Assembly (NCBI GenBank): GCA_047495785.1 | Contig: JBLDXI010000074.1 | Span: 310,001-374,000, forward strand | Source of the DNA: Lepidodermella squamata | Taxonomy: Eukaryota > Gastrotricha | DNA: 64,000 nucleotides | Direction of reading: 5' to 3' | Part shown: positions 12,301 through 24,144 of the stretch, piece by piece | How the letters are laid out: each line of letters opens with the position of its first letter | Numbering within the stretch: position 1 is the stretch's first letter | Program-made: the position numbers and the translations under genes | The notes under the pieces: generated by a model | Told to the model about the DNA's origin: nothing | The model's input: the letters and a program-made list of their open reading frames with translations, nothing else | Database searches by the model: none

Positions 12301-15180
12301 GTAGGTATAAAATAGTCAAAACAACTCAACAAGTCGGATAAAAAACTCGTGAGAAAAATATTTTTCAAACCCCTAAAATAAAAATTAACAACGTTAAGTG
12401 ATTTAATCTAGCCGCAAATTCCAAGCAACTCTCAACTCTCGGATGAAAAGGCAACACCATCAATACCATCTTCTTCATTGACAGTAATGATGGTGTTGGA
12501 TGTTGGTAAGGGTATCCGATTTACCCAAACCTTCGCCATCCGGTCGACTGGTTAAGCCGTGTTGCCGCCAGGTAGAGCAAGGTAGCCACATGGTTAAGCC
12601 GGATAGCCGCCAGGGTATCCACCAGGTAAAGCCGGGTTGCCAGCTGGGAACAGATTGCGCGCAACAGCTTGAGAGGAAGATGGGTTGGCAGTAGATGGGG
12701 TAGCAGTTGGTTGGCGGCCAGGAGTTGCTTCACTTGGGGTGACGAAGTCACAAGTGAAGTTCGCTGGCGGAGTAGCTATTACGACCTCATAATTAAACAA
12801 CGGCGAGGGAAGAGGCGGCCCTGGTGGAGCTATTTTCGGCGATGACCATTTATATTCATTCTTTGGACCGTGTGGGATTTGTGGCTTTCGGATGGGCGGC
12901 GGCGACGGTGAGTCGCTGAACAGAGGCAGCGGCTGCACGAGCTGCCGAACACTTAGGGTCAAGTTTCAGACAGTGTGGCTTAATCGAGCCGAGGCATTCT
13001 TTTTCGTGAGCAGTATTATCGGATTGAACGAAAAACGCTAATGGTACGGCTTTGTTGTTACCAGCATTGATTCCCAGCAATGTACAAAACGCGTGGCCGT
13101 GTTTTGTGACGTTTGCATTGGTTGCATCGAGAAAATACATGTCATACAATGACTGTTAAGCAATTTGTTCTTGTTGCCAGGTAGTCATCATGACAAGAGC
13201 GCTTGTCGTTGTCTTCTTCGACCATTTTTGAGACGCTAGCAACCTCGATAGAAGCGAACATTCCCATCTCGGAGGCAGTGTGCCCTTTCACAACCGTTCG
13301 GTAACCGTTCATAGCGTAACCGGGCTTCCAAACCTCCTTGCGGCATGACAAACGATGGAGGTGGAGGTGGAAACGGGATAGGCGCGGTGACGGGATAGGT
13401 GGGTACGGGTTGACAACGATTTCTAAGCTCAACCACCTCCCAGAAGCCCAACCCACGAGATGCTTTAATGGCTGTGGCGATGGCCTTCACACTACACGAT
13501 TCCTAATGGGGGCTAACGTAATGTTCTGTAGAATGAAAGGGATGTACAGCAATTTCCAGTCGTGTTCACCACTCATGGAAGCAGCTGCTTCGCCAACCTG
13601 GGACCTAGATAGTCTGAAATCAAACTTAGCATCGAGGATGCCGTCTGATGCAAAAGCCGTATGTGCCATGGTCTTTACATAGAACTCGATCTCAGACTCG
13701 GGTTCGGGCAGAAATCGATTTTGGAAATGAATTTGAAACTCTAAGAAAGAATTCGGCCGAACCTGCGACTGTTTTAGCCCCAAATTCTGGAGACCAAATT
13801 TGATTGAAGATAGAAAACCCTCGCTCTGCCTCGGTGCTGTTCGCTGGTTTCTCTAATATTTTTGCCAGCTGGCCTTGTGGCACTTGACCACGCTTGGCTT
13901 TTCGGAAGTCGGAACCGCCTGGTGGCAATCTTCACATCGTACTTGAACGATTTATCCTAAAGAATGCAGCTCTGCTTCGCCTTGCGGATGCCGATCAACA
14001 CAAGGTGCAACAGGCCTTTGATCAGCGGGCAAACGACTTACATACATCAACAGTTTCCGGAGTATCCGTAGTAGGCGGATATTTTAAATTAGGTGGATAG
14101 TGGGGATTATAGGTCTAATATGATCCGTATGATCGCCTGCATCGCCTGGATCGACGACTCGGTCAGCTTCAATGATCATATTCTTCAGAATATCGAGATA
14201 CTTCGCGACTCTTGCAGCGTCTCTAAGACAATTTAAAGCAGAATTTGGGCACACGATCGATCTTAATTTCTTTGATCATATGCATGCAGCATACGGAATT
14301 CAACGGATCCGGTGATCTTGTAGATCGAGATAGCACGAATTAGCAGAAATTCCTCTCTTTGATTGAAAAGAGTATCACAGCCGTGAATTTCATGATGTAG
14401 TCGCGTCGACATGATGTTAGTTGAGAAACGCGTTATTTTCAGAAGTTTTTTCATTCATTTTCAAGCAAATGCAAGCAATACATAACGAATTAATTGGACA
14501 CTAAATATTAGCTAGTGTTGAAAGTGGAAAATTAAAAACAATATTATTGCCAATAATGCTGATAATAATGAAAATAGTTGGAATAATGGTTATACGGTTC
14601 ATTGAAATTTGATTCTGAATTCATTTTTAGATTTGGCATCATTCCTGTGGTGAAAAATGGCGCACCCCTGCTGCCTGCAGATGACATGTTCAGGACCGAT
14701 CTTCCGCCAGCTCTGAACCTCATTTCACTCGAGAAACGATGCAGCCGCAAATTCTGGCGCCAACCTTTTGCCGTCGTTCGACTCGTTATTGAGGCGCGTC
14801 AAACTTCGTCCTTGAATATGAAAGCAATTCGCAAGTCACTACCAGCATTGTCACCCGAAAAGCCTTCGCAGAATAATGAAGAGGACAATGTTGAAGGTAC
14901 CAACGAGGTGGTTGAAAGTGACCAACAAAACGAAGAAGAATCTGAATCGGATTCTAGCAGCGAAGCGGGCGAAAATCTCGAGGAATGTTATGCCCTCTTA
15001 AATTATCTAAGATCTGAGTTCCCACGCCGGCTTCAAGCCATATGCCGTACTGTTATTTTGCGCAATTTACCAATAGGCCCGAAACGGGCTGATCACGTCA
15101 AATCGCTGGATTTGCCGCCTCCTCTCATTTCGTTTTTATTGCTGCAAGATCTTGATCTACCTCCAGTTTGTTCTAACTGA
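9314..15180 (+). CDS. Ankyrin-repeat / SOCS-box protein (ASB-like)
   Basis: Two exons, 9314-10134 and 14631-15180, join in frame (AG plus A gives Arg) to 456 residues. The N-terminus has a basic patch (GGKRPRLS) and an acidic run (CLDDDDSDDSSY). It continues with helices matching the second half of the fusion gene: EIRFAMANAIQFKKW against [15 protein letters not shown], and AVKLLLDRGAHCW against [14 protein letters not shown]. After a second acidic stretch comes a SOCS box with FPRRLQAICRTVILR and LDLPPPLISFLL. It is therefore a likely elongin-BC/cullin substrate receptor without an F-box. Its 4.5-kb intron has gained proline-rich ORFs and transposon pieces. Confidence 0.75.
10126..11301. repeat. 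Direct repeat copy 1, with an exon end and splice donor
   Basis: This segment begins at the end of exon 1 of the ASB-like gene (AACATTTTCAG, then GTATAT) and runs through proline-rich coding sequence to TGCCGAAC. A diverged, shorter copy lies at 12222-12950. Long stretches match, for example the shared run ending in CTAAAATAAAAATTAACAAC. Confidence 0.75.
10717..11529 (-). CDS. Proline-rich GYPAQP-repeat ORF of unknown function
   Basis: This 270-residue ORF has a proline/serine-rich first half (SPSPPPVRPPK, KMAPPGPALPLPLFNYD). Then come about ten imperfect repeats of the type GGYPAQP / FGYPAQP, and a short tail ending in HHHYYQ. Such repeats form disordered, tyrosine-rich polymers in many unrelated proteins. 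I do not recognise a family. An ORF upstream on the same strand (11526-11813) may be an exon of the same gene. It lies antisense in the intron of the ASB-like gene. The partial copy at 12594-12962 suggests the unit moved or duplicated with a transposon. Confidence 0.4.
   Translation of the reverse strand: MKFHSPLVVSDSPSPIELSPESAIMPKTGTASKRAFPEIARPPRTLTGGPAVQMSAEQRELVQLLPRVIVKQPVKPVRQLVQPLPLFSHSPSPPPVRPPKVKYGDKTTLRRDFKWPSPKMAPPGPALPLPLFNYDAVIATAPSKFTCNFVTPSEERPDRQQTQQTATPSTAAVARNLFPAGYPAQPFGYLAQPFGYPAQSGGYPALPGGYPALPGGYPAQPFGYPAQPGGYPAQPSGNPAQPGPGGYPATSRPDGKWLTFTNIQHHHYYQ
12222..12950. repeat. Direct repeat copy 2
   Basis: This is a diverged copy of 10126-11301. It starts with the same exon-end/donor sequence (AACATTTTCAG, GTATACGATACGGC) and stops abruptly at TGCCGAAC, where transposase-like sequence begins. 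It lacks part of the GYPAQP repeats and an internal stretch present in copy 1. Confidence 0.75.
12594..12950 (-). pseudogene. Truncated copy of the proline-rich ORF
   Basis: The frame matches the ORF at 10717-11529: RQLVQPLPLFSDSPSPPP, then FNYEVVIATPPANFTCDF, then AVARNLFPAG. It has far fewer GYP repeats and is cut off at its upstream end, where the direct repeat stops. No start codon of its own is evident. Confidence 0.6.
12950..13149 (-). mobile_element. MULE transposase fragment (first catalytic block)
   Basis: The minus strand reads MYFLDATNANVTKHGHAFCT, then LLGINAGNNKAVPLAFFVQS. This is the pattern around the first catalytic Asp of Mutator-like transposases (D-x-T, then G...PLAF). The frame is open only for this piece, and it abuts the end of the direct repeat. 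Confidence 0.55.
13692..13928 (-). mobile_element. Possible hAT dimerisation-domain fragment
   Basis: The minus strand has LAKILEKPANSTEAERGFSI, resembling the S-x-x-x-E-R-x-F-S signature at the C-terminus of hAT transposases. The match is short and the context is broken, so the call is weak. Confidence 0.3.
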
Positions 15181-15438
15181 TTGATCTTAGAACTGAATTT
15201 TATCAACGAGTTGATTACGTTTATGGTAACCCGTTTCGCAGCTTTTTGTTTTGATTTTTTGAGTTTCGAATTTCACGGCGTTCATTTTGATTCGATTTTA
15301 ATGGTTGATGCGTCGCATCACTAAATATCTTCTTTTCTTCTAGCTGATCGTGGCAATTTAAATAAATTCTCATCAACGTCGGTCATCAACAGTGATAGAT
15401 TAATTTATATAGTTTTAAATCTTAGATTTATTTGTTTA

Positions 15439-18400
15439 ATGAGTGAGAAAAAGGCAAGTTCTGCCCTTCCCGATCTTATCGAGAAGAAGCGCGGCTACGT
15501 TGACCAGCAGCAGATCGAATCGAAGGGCGAAGCTGAAACCTCCGTCTGCCGGTTGCTGCTCAATTTCCGCCGCCGGGAAGGCTTCGGCCCTCGCGAAGCT
15601 GGCTACGTTAAAGTCAACATTTACTTCATCAACCGGAAAGAACTTGACGAATCAGAATCTCGCGATGTCGCTAATACCTACCCAATCCGAGAGAGTGAAC
15701 GCAACGGCTCGGCTGGCGAAATCGGGTTTACACGCATGATTGACCCCGCCAGCACATGCCGCGAATCTACCTTATGCCTACAAGACGCGTTTGATAAGAC
15801 CTCAGATTTCTTCATCGACGTTGACTTGCACATCAAAATGCGAATTGTCAAAATTGAGGTTGAACAATCTGTTCATTTCGGCCGAGTTCGACGCGTGTCG
15901 ACCGGGCTGCGATGCCATGGCATGCACGATCACTGGACTAATGAGCTGTGGCTGCCGAACTGGTCTGTTGATATCGAAAATTCAGCTCTGAAATCGAATG
16001 CTGCTGCTAATTTACTCGGCCTAGCGCCTGAAAAATCCGTTTTCATGGTTCCGATGCGAAAAATCAAACCATGCGACGCGTTGCGAGTTGAATTGGCAAC
16101 TCAGCAGCGTGACATGTGGGTTCCTGAGCTGTTTTTGGCTGCAAAATTGGAAGCAGAAGCTGCAGGTCCTAGGATTACCTTGTTGAAGCCTATTGCTGGC
16201 GTTACAGAGAAGATCGACTCTAATTCTAATGAAAAAATTGAATATCAGGAGAAGCGATCGACCAGCATTGACTCCCTTCTACCGGATATTTTGTTCAGCA
16301 TCGTAAACTGCTTGCCAAGTGAAGACAGACTGAAGGTAAGCCTTGTAATTTTCTGCAATAAGTTTGCGTTCCTCGCGTTATTGCGGAAATCCCTCCATCC
16401 CCCATAAATGGAAACGAAAAATTTCCCAAAACCCAAAACAAGTTCGAGGTCAAACTAGTAAGCAAACAGGAATCGCACAATCGTCTCGAGTCCATGTAGA
16501 GCGCGCATCAATAATACCAAATTGATCCAACAAGTTCAAACTAGTAGAACCAAGTAGAAGGCAAATGCATCTTTATTGATTTATCTTTAGCATCAATTCA
16601 TAATTAATAATCAATAAACACCATCATCTTCTTCTTTCCTTCTCATCATCGTTTCAATGGGCGCTGAGGCTTCTCTTGCGGGAAGTTCCATCAGTTTGTC
16701 CCCCAACGCGCTCGTTTTTGAGCCAGTAGTGGAGGCAAACAAGCGCGTTGAGCATCACTCCAGAAAGTTTGTTTCGCCATCGCTAAATGACAAACCCACA
16801 ATGGCTGAAATCTAATACAAATCTAGTCGCTGGTATCGCCAGTAAAAGATGGAACATCTACCAAGCTATCAGCAAAGGTAACAAGATCGGAGAACCCGGA
16901 GACTTTCTTTGCCTTGTCCTCCGGACGATTCGCAAGCCCGCACATTTTCCGCCCCTTCTGGTGCAGCTCTGCTAGGGCGAAGTAATAGGGCAAAACTTTC
17001 CTGAGCAGCAGATAAAGCAGAGTATCTACTCGCCTGTTTACGTAGCCCTTCAGATGGGTCCACTTAAGCTGCCACCAGAAGTTTTCGATGATCTGCCAGA
17101 AGTAAATGACAAATTATATTAAATGGAAAATTACGTTATTAGTTCGCTGGTATTGCAGGCTGAAATCGCACCACAGCTTACCTTGTTCTGGCCCTATCCA
17201 GTTGTTCCAAAGGTGTGCCTGAACTTCTTCTGGGAACTCCCCGGAAATTGAGTCCCACAACAATATCACATCTTCGTACTAAATAACTCATAAAAATTAC
17301 ATTTCCAAGTTGTTGTCATAATTACCGAGTCGGCAACTTTGATTGTTCTTACCAACTCCATAACCTGCCTTCTCAGCCGCTTGTCTTCGTCACTTGGACT
17401 AAGACACTTCGATGCGGCAGACAGCAAAAAGCGGAAAATGCTTTGCAGCGCATGGAAGTAGCAGAGGATAAATTGGCATGAGGGCCACAGCTTCTTAATA
17501 ATTGAAATAGACTTCTGGCCTTTATCGACCATGAAATTCCTGCAAATTATATCGTAAATTATGTTGAAAAATTATAAGAACTGCTATATAAGACTTTGAG
17601 AGGTAAAACGACCGAGATGGTCCTGGCGACGAGCTCCTTCCTCTTGCCAATACTTGATCAGCTGGTCTTTGGCTGCGAGGAGATATTTCAGCATATGGCA
17701 GGTCGAATTCCAGCTGAAAGTGACAGCAAGAATCAAGGAAAATAGAGCTGCAGCAACGGAACGGACGATTCTTTCAATTCGGAAAACCTTGTGGCGACTA
17801 GATCCGCAACAACCCCGGCGTTCGCTCGCACGCCCTTGGCCACTACATTGACCAAGTCGGCACGAAGGGCGGAGGCGCGAGCCTTGCGAACGAAACACCA
17901 CCTTGCCAGCCGGATGACCTGGCCGGCAAAGGTGATGACGGTGAAAAAAAAGCGAGGCGTAGTAGTCGTGGCAAGCTAAGTCTTATTTATACGTATTAAG
18001 CTGAATAGTCTTGAACCATCTTGAGCATAAACAATTCCTCAATCAATTATGTTCAACTGTTCTAAGTAACACCGGCGATTCGTAGGATGGGGTTGCAATT
18101 TTGACCATTTTGTCGAGTAATTGTAACCTCCCAGGATGCTGATATTAGCAAAAGTTGCAGGGTTTCCACTAAGTCGCGGATTTTCAGATGTTTGTAGTGT
18201 TTTGTGAAAGGCGATGCCTGCGCTATTTGTGAACTTCGTTGTTTAGACATTGATTTTTTAAATTATTCTTCTTGCATTTAGTCGCTGATTTCATTGTCGG
18301 GAACTTGCCGACGTCTGCGCGACCTGTTTCGCCACCCATCCTTGTACAACTCTGTCGATTTCAAAGAGTTCTCACCTGCTCATCTCACAGAAGCCGTGCT

Positions 18401-21400
18401 CAACTTTGTCGCCGAGCGAGCAACGCAGATGAGGCATCTGCGAATCGCCTGGTTGCAGCATATGCCCGGAAAAGCTGATTTCGCTTCGTTTTTACGCAGC
18501 CTCAAGCCGACGCTAACGTCATTCATCGCCGAATCATGCCCAGTTGTCGACGACCAGCTGCTTCGTGTCCTCGTTCAAACTCAACCTCACATCGAAACGC
18601 TGGATTTAGCGCGTAAGTTTAAATAATTTTTTCTTGAATTACTGATGTGTCCAAATTGATTTGACATCTTCAATTTAAGCCTTATGATGTTACTTTTGAA
18701 ATACCAAAGTATAAAAAATTTAAAAATCGAATGTTACCTGTAGTTTTGCTTAAAAGATCAAAGATCCGAGAAACCTTTCAAGTAGATTTGTAGATTTGAA
18801 GTAGATTCAAGAGATGTGCTTTTTGAAGACATGATATTTACACTGATACACTGATACACTGATTTATTGTTGCAATTTGTCTCGCGACGTTTAGCAATTA
18901 AAAAGGGTCGAGGCGCCTCACCACCGATATAGTATATTGTTCTAGTTCACAGGCAATGTTTTTAGTATATTTTACAAAATTAAAATGAGAGCTATTTACG
19001 ACCTCAGAGGGTATAGAATTCCACGCCGCACGCACACGTCGCACAAATGAATATTGATAGTTCATTTTTCTGAACTTCTCCATCACAACCGCATGATTTG
19101 GCAATCGACCGTTTTTCGATATAGTGAAGAAACGAGAAAATTGTTCGTCCACCATATTCAGATAAAGCTTATGGCAGAGAGCTAGATCGTGCAGAAAACG
19201 ACGCATCTCTAAGGATAACATTCCTAATTTCCGAAGTCTTTCTTCATATGAGGCACCTTCAATTGTCGAGTAGTATGTGCTGCGATATAATAATCTTTTT
19301 GTGAAACGGGCTTGTACAGATTACGCCCATAGTTTCAGCATCTCATGAAGAAGATGAAATATTTTGGTGATTTTTGAAAGCCGGCGGTTATTGTGTGGGC
19401 CGTGGTGGCGGTTTTCTCCATATTTTAATGGCTCCAACGGCGGCGTCATCGGTGCAACCTGCTGAACAGCAGCGGTCTCTCCAGCGGTGTGAACGAAAAA
19501 CCTTTCTTCACAGTTCGAAGATTTCATGTTGGCCATAACGGAGGCGTCTTCCGTAACAACCGGCTGAACAGCAGCGGCCACTTCGCTGGCTTCTTCAGCG
19601 GTCTCAAACTCGCGACTCATTTCGATACTAGAATCCAGGCAAACAGCCTCGTGAACTCGTAACCCGACTTCTGCTCCTTGCGAATGTTGCTCCTCGCCAT
19701 CAAGCTCATGCACTTCAAGCCTTAGGGGGTCATTATCACCCTGGGCCTGCAAGGTTAGTTGCTGGGTGACCTGATTTGAGGTCTCGGTCTCGCAGCTCGG
19801 TTTGACAGGCGGAACTAGAGCTGAAGCCTGTAATGGGCGGTGTCTGTCTGCGAGACTCAGCAGATTCTCAATTAATGCATTTTAAATCGAAATTTGCGTC
19901 CTGTTAGGAAAGATGATAACCACTTGAATAGACATTCATTAATATTAAACGATTTCAAGACGCCGAGAAGTTAAGCGTGTGGGACCGCATCGAAAGCTTT
20001 AGAAATTTCAAAGTATGGTATTGAATCGGTACTGAAGCATGATTTCAAGATTGAACAGAAGTCTATCGAAAGTAAATCGTCAAATACTATCTTCACGAAG
20101 TTAAACTTTTTACTATCCTCCCCAAAGACGGGTCGATTTTACAGGTGATATACCAGCGTAAATGATTAAATTCACGGATTTTCATGGCCCACGACGATAA
20201 GCGTCGTCACGGTTCGTCGATCGGGCGCCACGGCCATTTCGACTCGTCCCACGAAAAGAGTGCGTCTTTTAAAAGAACAACGTAGGCTTCGCGGCAGAAA
20301 AAGGGGATAGCCCTCATCATCGAAGGATTGGCTTTTTGCAAGCACCAAAATAGTGTCCTAGCGAACCGCATCCAAAAGATGTTATATCGGTCTGTCGGCA
20401 GATCGTGCAGCCAGACTTGCTGGCGGCATGTCCACAACGGGCAACTGCCTCGGCAGGCGAGCCGACGACGATGAGCCGAACTCTGCCACGAAACGGGAAA
20501 ACAAATTTGCAACTATATTGGTTCGGGATTATCCTTCAAAAACTATTTTTCAAAGATACGGTACGCAGGCAGGTTGAATGAAGAGTTGAATGAAGAAAAG
20601 GCAAATCGCACGTCCATTATTCTACCAATTGTTGTATGCCAATTGTCAACGATATCGTAATTTCCTACCATTCTCTCGAATATTTGTACGAACGAGAAAA
20701 ATAGACGCATATTTGACTTGTTGAATCGCCAAAGGCAAGCCAGATTCTATGAGTAAGCAATTGAATGAATCCGCCAATAACGCATTCTTATCGTTATCAT
20801 AAATCCCTACCTTCCATCAATTTGGTTTCATACTGATTAATAAGTTGTTAGTACTGATGAAGCTTATACAATGTTTTATCAATTTAGGATGCCACGCAAT
20901 CTCACCCGAGGCTTTTCGATGCGTTTCTCAACTCACCGAGCTACGACGAGTTTCTTTTTACGACACCAACATCTCCGAGGCGTCTCTGCTCATGATTTTC
21001 GACAAATGCGAGAAACTCGAGGCAATCAACATTGGCGCGTTGCAGCATTTCAACGCATGCGATGGCAATATCGACAAGGTTGTAACGAAAATTGCCGAAA
21101 AGTACGGTGCCACAACTCTCCGCGCTATCTACCTGTATTTCGTCAAATTGTCTAACAAATGCTTGGTCAACGATTTTCTACCTCGCTGTGGTCGTTTGGA
21201 AGAGTTGTTCATGGGTGGCTTTTGCGGCTCGGGCGAGTGGAATGCGGAAACTTATCGCCTGCTAGCTGTTTCTTGCCCGCGGCTTCGTCGTCTTTCGATT
21301 GCAGCTGTCTCGAAGAAGGCCGACGTGAAGTCGTCAGACGTTGTCAGTTTCACAAAGCATCTCAGCAAGTTGGAGCACCTGACGCTGATTCCAACCGATG

Positions 21401-24144
21401 CTAATCCTTCGGTAAGCTCAATTTCAATATCTCTGGAAAAATCATATGAAAGTAATAACTGCTATTTAATTTACCTTTGAGTAAGTAGTGTTACGCAACA
21501 CGCATTAATATAGGGCGACGACTATCAATTCTAATACCTGAAATACTTGCGGCAAAACTGTAACAGCAAAAAAGTCAACAAGAATAAAAAATGATAGCAA
21601 TTAGCGAAAAATCGATTTCATAGACAAAAGCAAAACGGAAAGGCGATCTAGTGTAACAAAAATAAAATCCCCTTGGGCCACGGGAGCGGAACCGACACAA
21701 AATCGTCAACAATTTCGTGAATTTCGTGAATAGATTTATTAATGGCTCTATATTTCGGAACTCGGCGGCGAATTCGGCCGTGATGCTCTCCTGGTTTTAT
21801 TTGGTCGACTTTCGCAGCGGCCTCGGTGTCTTCGTCGCGCAGCAACGCAACAAAATTCCACATCGGCTACCGTCGACCTCCAGCCAGTTTGGTCACCTTA
21901 GAAGTATAGCTTTCGCCGATGTTGCTGGTGCGATGACGTTCACGGCTTCGTCTGCCTCGACGCGGCCTCGTAGTACCATTGATCACGCCAATATTTGATG
22001 AATGGTCGAAGTGACGGCAGCAAAGATTCGAGATTCTGGCCGCAAAAGTCACTTCGACCGCGTCCAGAGGCAGCAGCGCTAGCGCCATGAATCGTCGAAC
22101 CAAGCGGCGGAACACCGGAACATGCCGATAGCGACGCCAGTGACCATTTTCTTTACTATCGATAGTAAACAGTTACAATAGTGGAAGAAGTACCCGATTA
22201 TTTTCAAAAAATAGTCGCGAATTAATGGCAGAAAACCGTTGTCGACGGCAAATTCCTCCTCGAGAACGCGAGGCAGTTCCTCCGCTTTCATAGACGAACA
22301 CGACATCATCGCAAGTAAATTTGAAGGTTGAAGGTGAAGAAATACTTGGGTGGCGTATTTGACGTCGTCCTTAGAAACGTTGCAGTGTTTCCGGCGAATG
22401 TCGCTACGATATAATGCAGAGTAAATGCAGCATATACAGATGATGGGTTGCCAAATAGTCAGAATTGTCGGCGAATGTCGCGGAATATTTACAATATAGT
22501 GTGACGGCTGCCATGTCATTCAGTGGAAGAGGGGTTGCTGCTTTATGGACGCCGACAACAGCGTAGAACGCGTAATTGTACTTGGTGACGAAAGAAAACG
22601 TTGCATCTTCAGCCTTCAGCCATTCCTGTTGATCCTTAGGCATCAGACCAATAAGAAAAGGTTTACCAGTACCAGCGGGTCGATAACAAAGGACTTCTTG
22701 AGCTTGTTCGTCGCTCTTATTGTCGTTTAAACAAATTCAGCCGTATTACATGCATCACTGCCAGATACCCTGCGAAAATGGTAACAATTAAAAAGCCATT
22801 TCAAAGGCATAGATCAACCCAGCAAGCTGCATTTCTTTGCGTTTGAGGGCATAGATGTCAACCTGATCCACGTAAAACCGCCTATCGTCAAGCTATAATG
22901 TCCCTCTCCTCCGCCCATCGACGGCTTGTCCAGTAGTAGTTCGAGTGTAGGATTGTATGAATATTTCAAAGAAGTTAGTAAAGGATAATATGAAACTCCG
23001 ACTTCAACTTTCTCCAGGATGGTATAAGTACCGTTGAAAGGACCATGAACCCCGTAAGAAACATAAGCTGGGAAAGCGAGTAGTAAGCGGGAGGATTGAC
23101 TATCCTCACTTCGCGCACAGCAACAATTGTTCAAAATTATGGATTAAATGAACCTGAGGGGCTTCAACAACAAACCGAAACTGTTGGAAAGTCATTTGGC
23201 CGTTCGCGTTGCCAAATTTCGGGTACAGCTGATTAGTTCGCTATTCATCGGCGCCCTTAGGAAAAGCTACATAACCAGTTGGAGGTATATTCTTGGGGAC
23301 GCAGTGTATCTTGGTTCCACTAGCAAGTTTTTTGTGACGTATGGCAAGCTTCCAGTCGCTGCCATAGACTTTCGGCTAAAGCTCTTTTCAAAATAATCTC
23401 AAAGCCCTCTTTAATTCACCCATATTTTTTCCAAACATCTTGGAATATTGAGAACCCATCGCATTGACGATGAAATGAATGATGAAAAGGAAATGGCAAT
23501 CAATCATAAAAAGTCTAATGATTGTATAATTTTATTTTTAGAACGTTGCCGACATTCTAGACGCTTGTCCACAATTGCGTCACCTAGTAATAGCCAGCAA
23601 AAATGTTTCGTCCGAAGCAGCTAAGGCGCTGGGCGAGGATTACCCCAACTGTCGTATCGAATGCCACGAGCCGCCAAAAGAGCGCCATCCAGCGCACGAA
23701 CTGAGCGACGACGACGATGAGTTTGATTCGATGGATGAAATGGAGGAAGAGGAGGAGGGAGACCTCGATGCTATGGCTGCACTCGGGGCAATGGATGCGA
23801 GGGCAGCCTTTGCTGCGTTTTTCGCTCAACATCTGGGCGGAGGTGGAGCTGACGATGAGGATGATTGGGAAGGTTTTTTCTTAAATTTCTCGTCGAGCAT
23901 TAAGTAATTCTTAATCTTGTTCTTTATTTGATTAGGAGTAAGTGACGAATATGAGGACGATTCCGAAGGGTCTTGGGAAGACGAAGACGATGATGGCGAA
24001 GAGGGCGAAGAGGAAGGAGAAGAGGAGGAAACTGAGGAGAAAAAGGCGACTGCCTCTGGCGGCACCAAGCGCGATAAGCCAAATAATGATAAAGCAGCTG
24101 GCTCGAAAAAGCCGGACCAGAAATGGCTCGACAACGTCGATTGA
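15439..24144 (+). CDS. F-box / leucine-rich-repeat protein with acidic tail
   Basis: Five exons: 15439-16335, 18282-18612, 20888-21411, 23542-23872 and 23936-24144, giving 763 residues. The N-terminal domain matches the fusion gene at 301 (FFIDVDLHIKMRIVKIEVEQ, HFGRVRRVSTGLRCHG). An F-box spans exons 1/2 (SLLPDILFSIVNCLPSEDRL, then LSGTCRRLRDLFRHP). LRRs follow (LDLARCHAISPEAFRC, KLEAINIGALQHF). The intron after the F-box start is in the same place and phase as in the fusion gene, so the two are true paralogues. The C-terminus is a long Asp/Glu-rich tail where the fusion gene continues into ankyrin repeats. The donor at 23872 (G/GTTTTT) is weak, so the last exon is less sure. It is a likely SKP1/CUL1 substrate receptor. 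Confidence 0.75.
17266..17546 (-). mobile_element. MULE transposase fragment (C...H block)
   Basis: After an acceptor-like TTTGCAG the minus strand reads NFMVDKGQKSISIIKKLWPS, then CQFILCYFHALQSIFRFL. This fits the D-x(n)-C-x(n)-FH region of Mutator-like transposases. It lies in intron 1 of the acidic-tail F-box gene with no intact flanking frame. Confidence 0.55.
18835..19221 (-). mobile_element. 3' end of a CR1-type LINE
   Basis: The minus strand encodes a retrotransposon C-terminus (SKNGRLPNHAVVMEKFRKMN, then FVRRVRAAWNSIPSEVVNSS) ending in a stop at 18898. Beyond it, at about 18838-18862, is a tail of 8-base units (ATCAGTGT, about three copies). Short octamer tails are typical of CR1-clade elements. 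The copy at 55567-56011 has a similar C-terminus. Confidence 0.7.
19321..19752 (-). CDS. Unrecognised acidic ORF in intron 2
   Basis: This ORF has 143 residues, rich in Glu, Ala and Val, with a His/Arg-rich stretch (GENRHHGPHNNRRLSKITK) near the end. It sits on the minus strand in an intron crowded with retroelement pieces. It could be a transposon exon, a nested gene or chance. I see no known domain. Confidence 0.2.
   Translation of the reverse strand: MQAQGDNDPLRLEVHELDGEEQHSQGAEVGLRVHEAVCLDSSIEMSREFETAEEASEVAAAVQPVVTEDASVMANMKSSNCEERFFVHTAGETAAVQQVAPMTPPLEPLKYGENRHHGPHNNRRLSKITKIFHLLHEMLKLWA
21648..22115 (-). mobile_element. MULE transposase C-terminal fragment
   Basis: Two broken frames together read FRRLVRRFMALALLPLDAVE, then RTSNIGESYTSKVTKLAGGR, then WNFVALLRDEDTEAAAKV. 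The order (ALAFVP-like helix, N-x-x-E...R-x-x-R, then W.FI.LL..E) matches the C-terminal half of Mutator-like transposases. Other minus-strand frames to 22643 may belong to the same dead element. It lies in intron 3 of the F-box gene. Confidence 0.5.

Noticed and set aside
20207-20512. 101-residue Trp/Cys-rich minus-strand frame in an F-box gene intron
   Set aside because: It could be part of the MULE remnants, but I found no motif to support it, so it is not listed as a feature.
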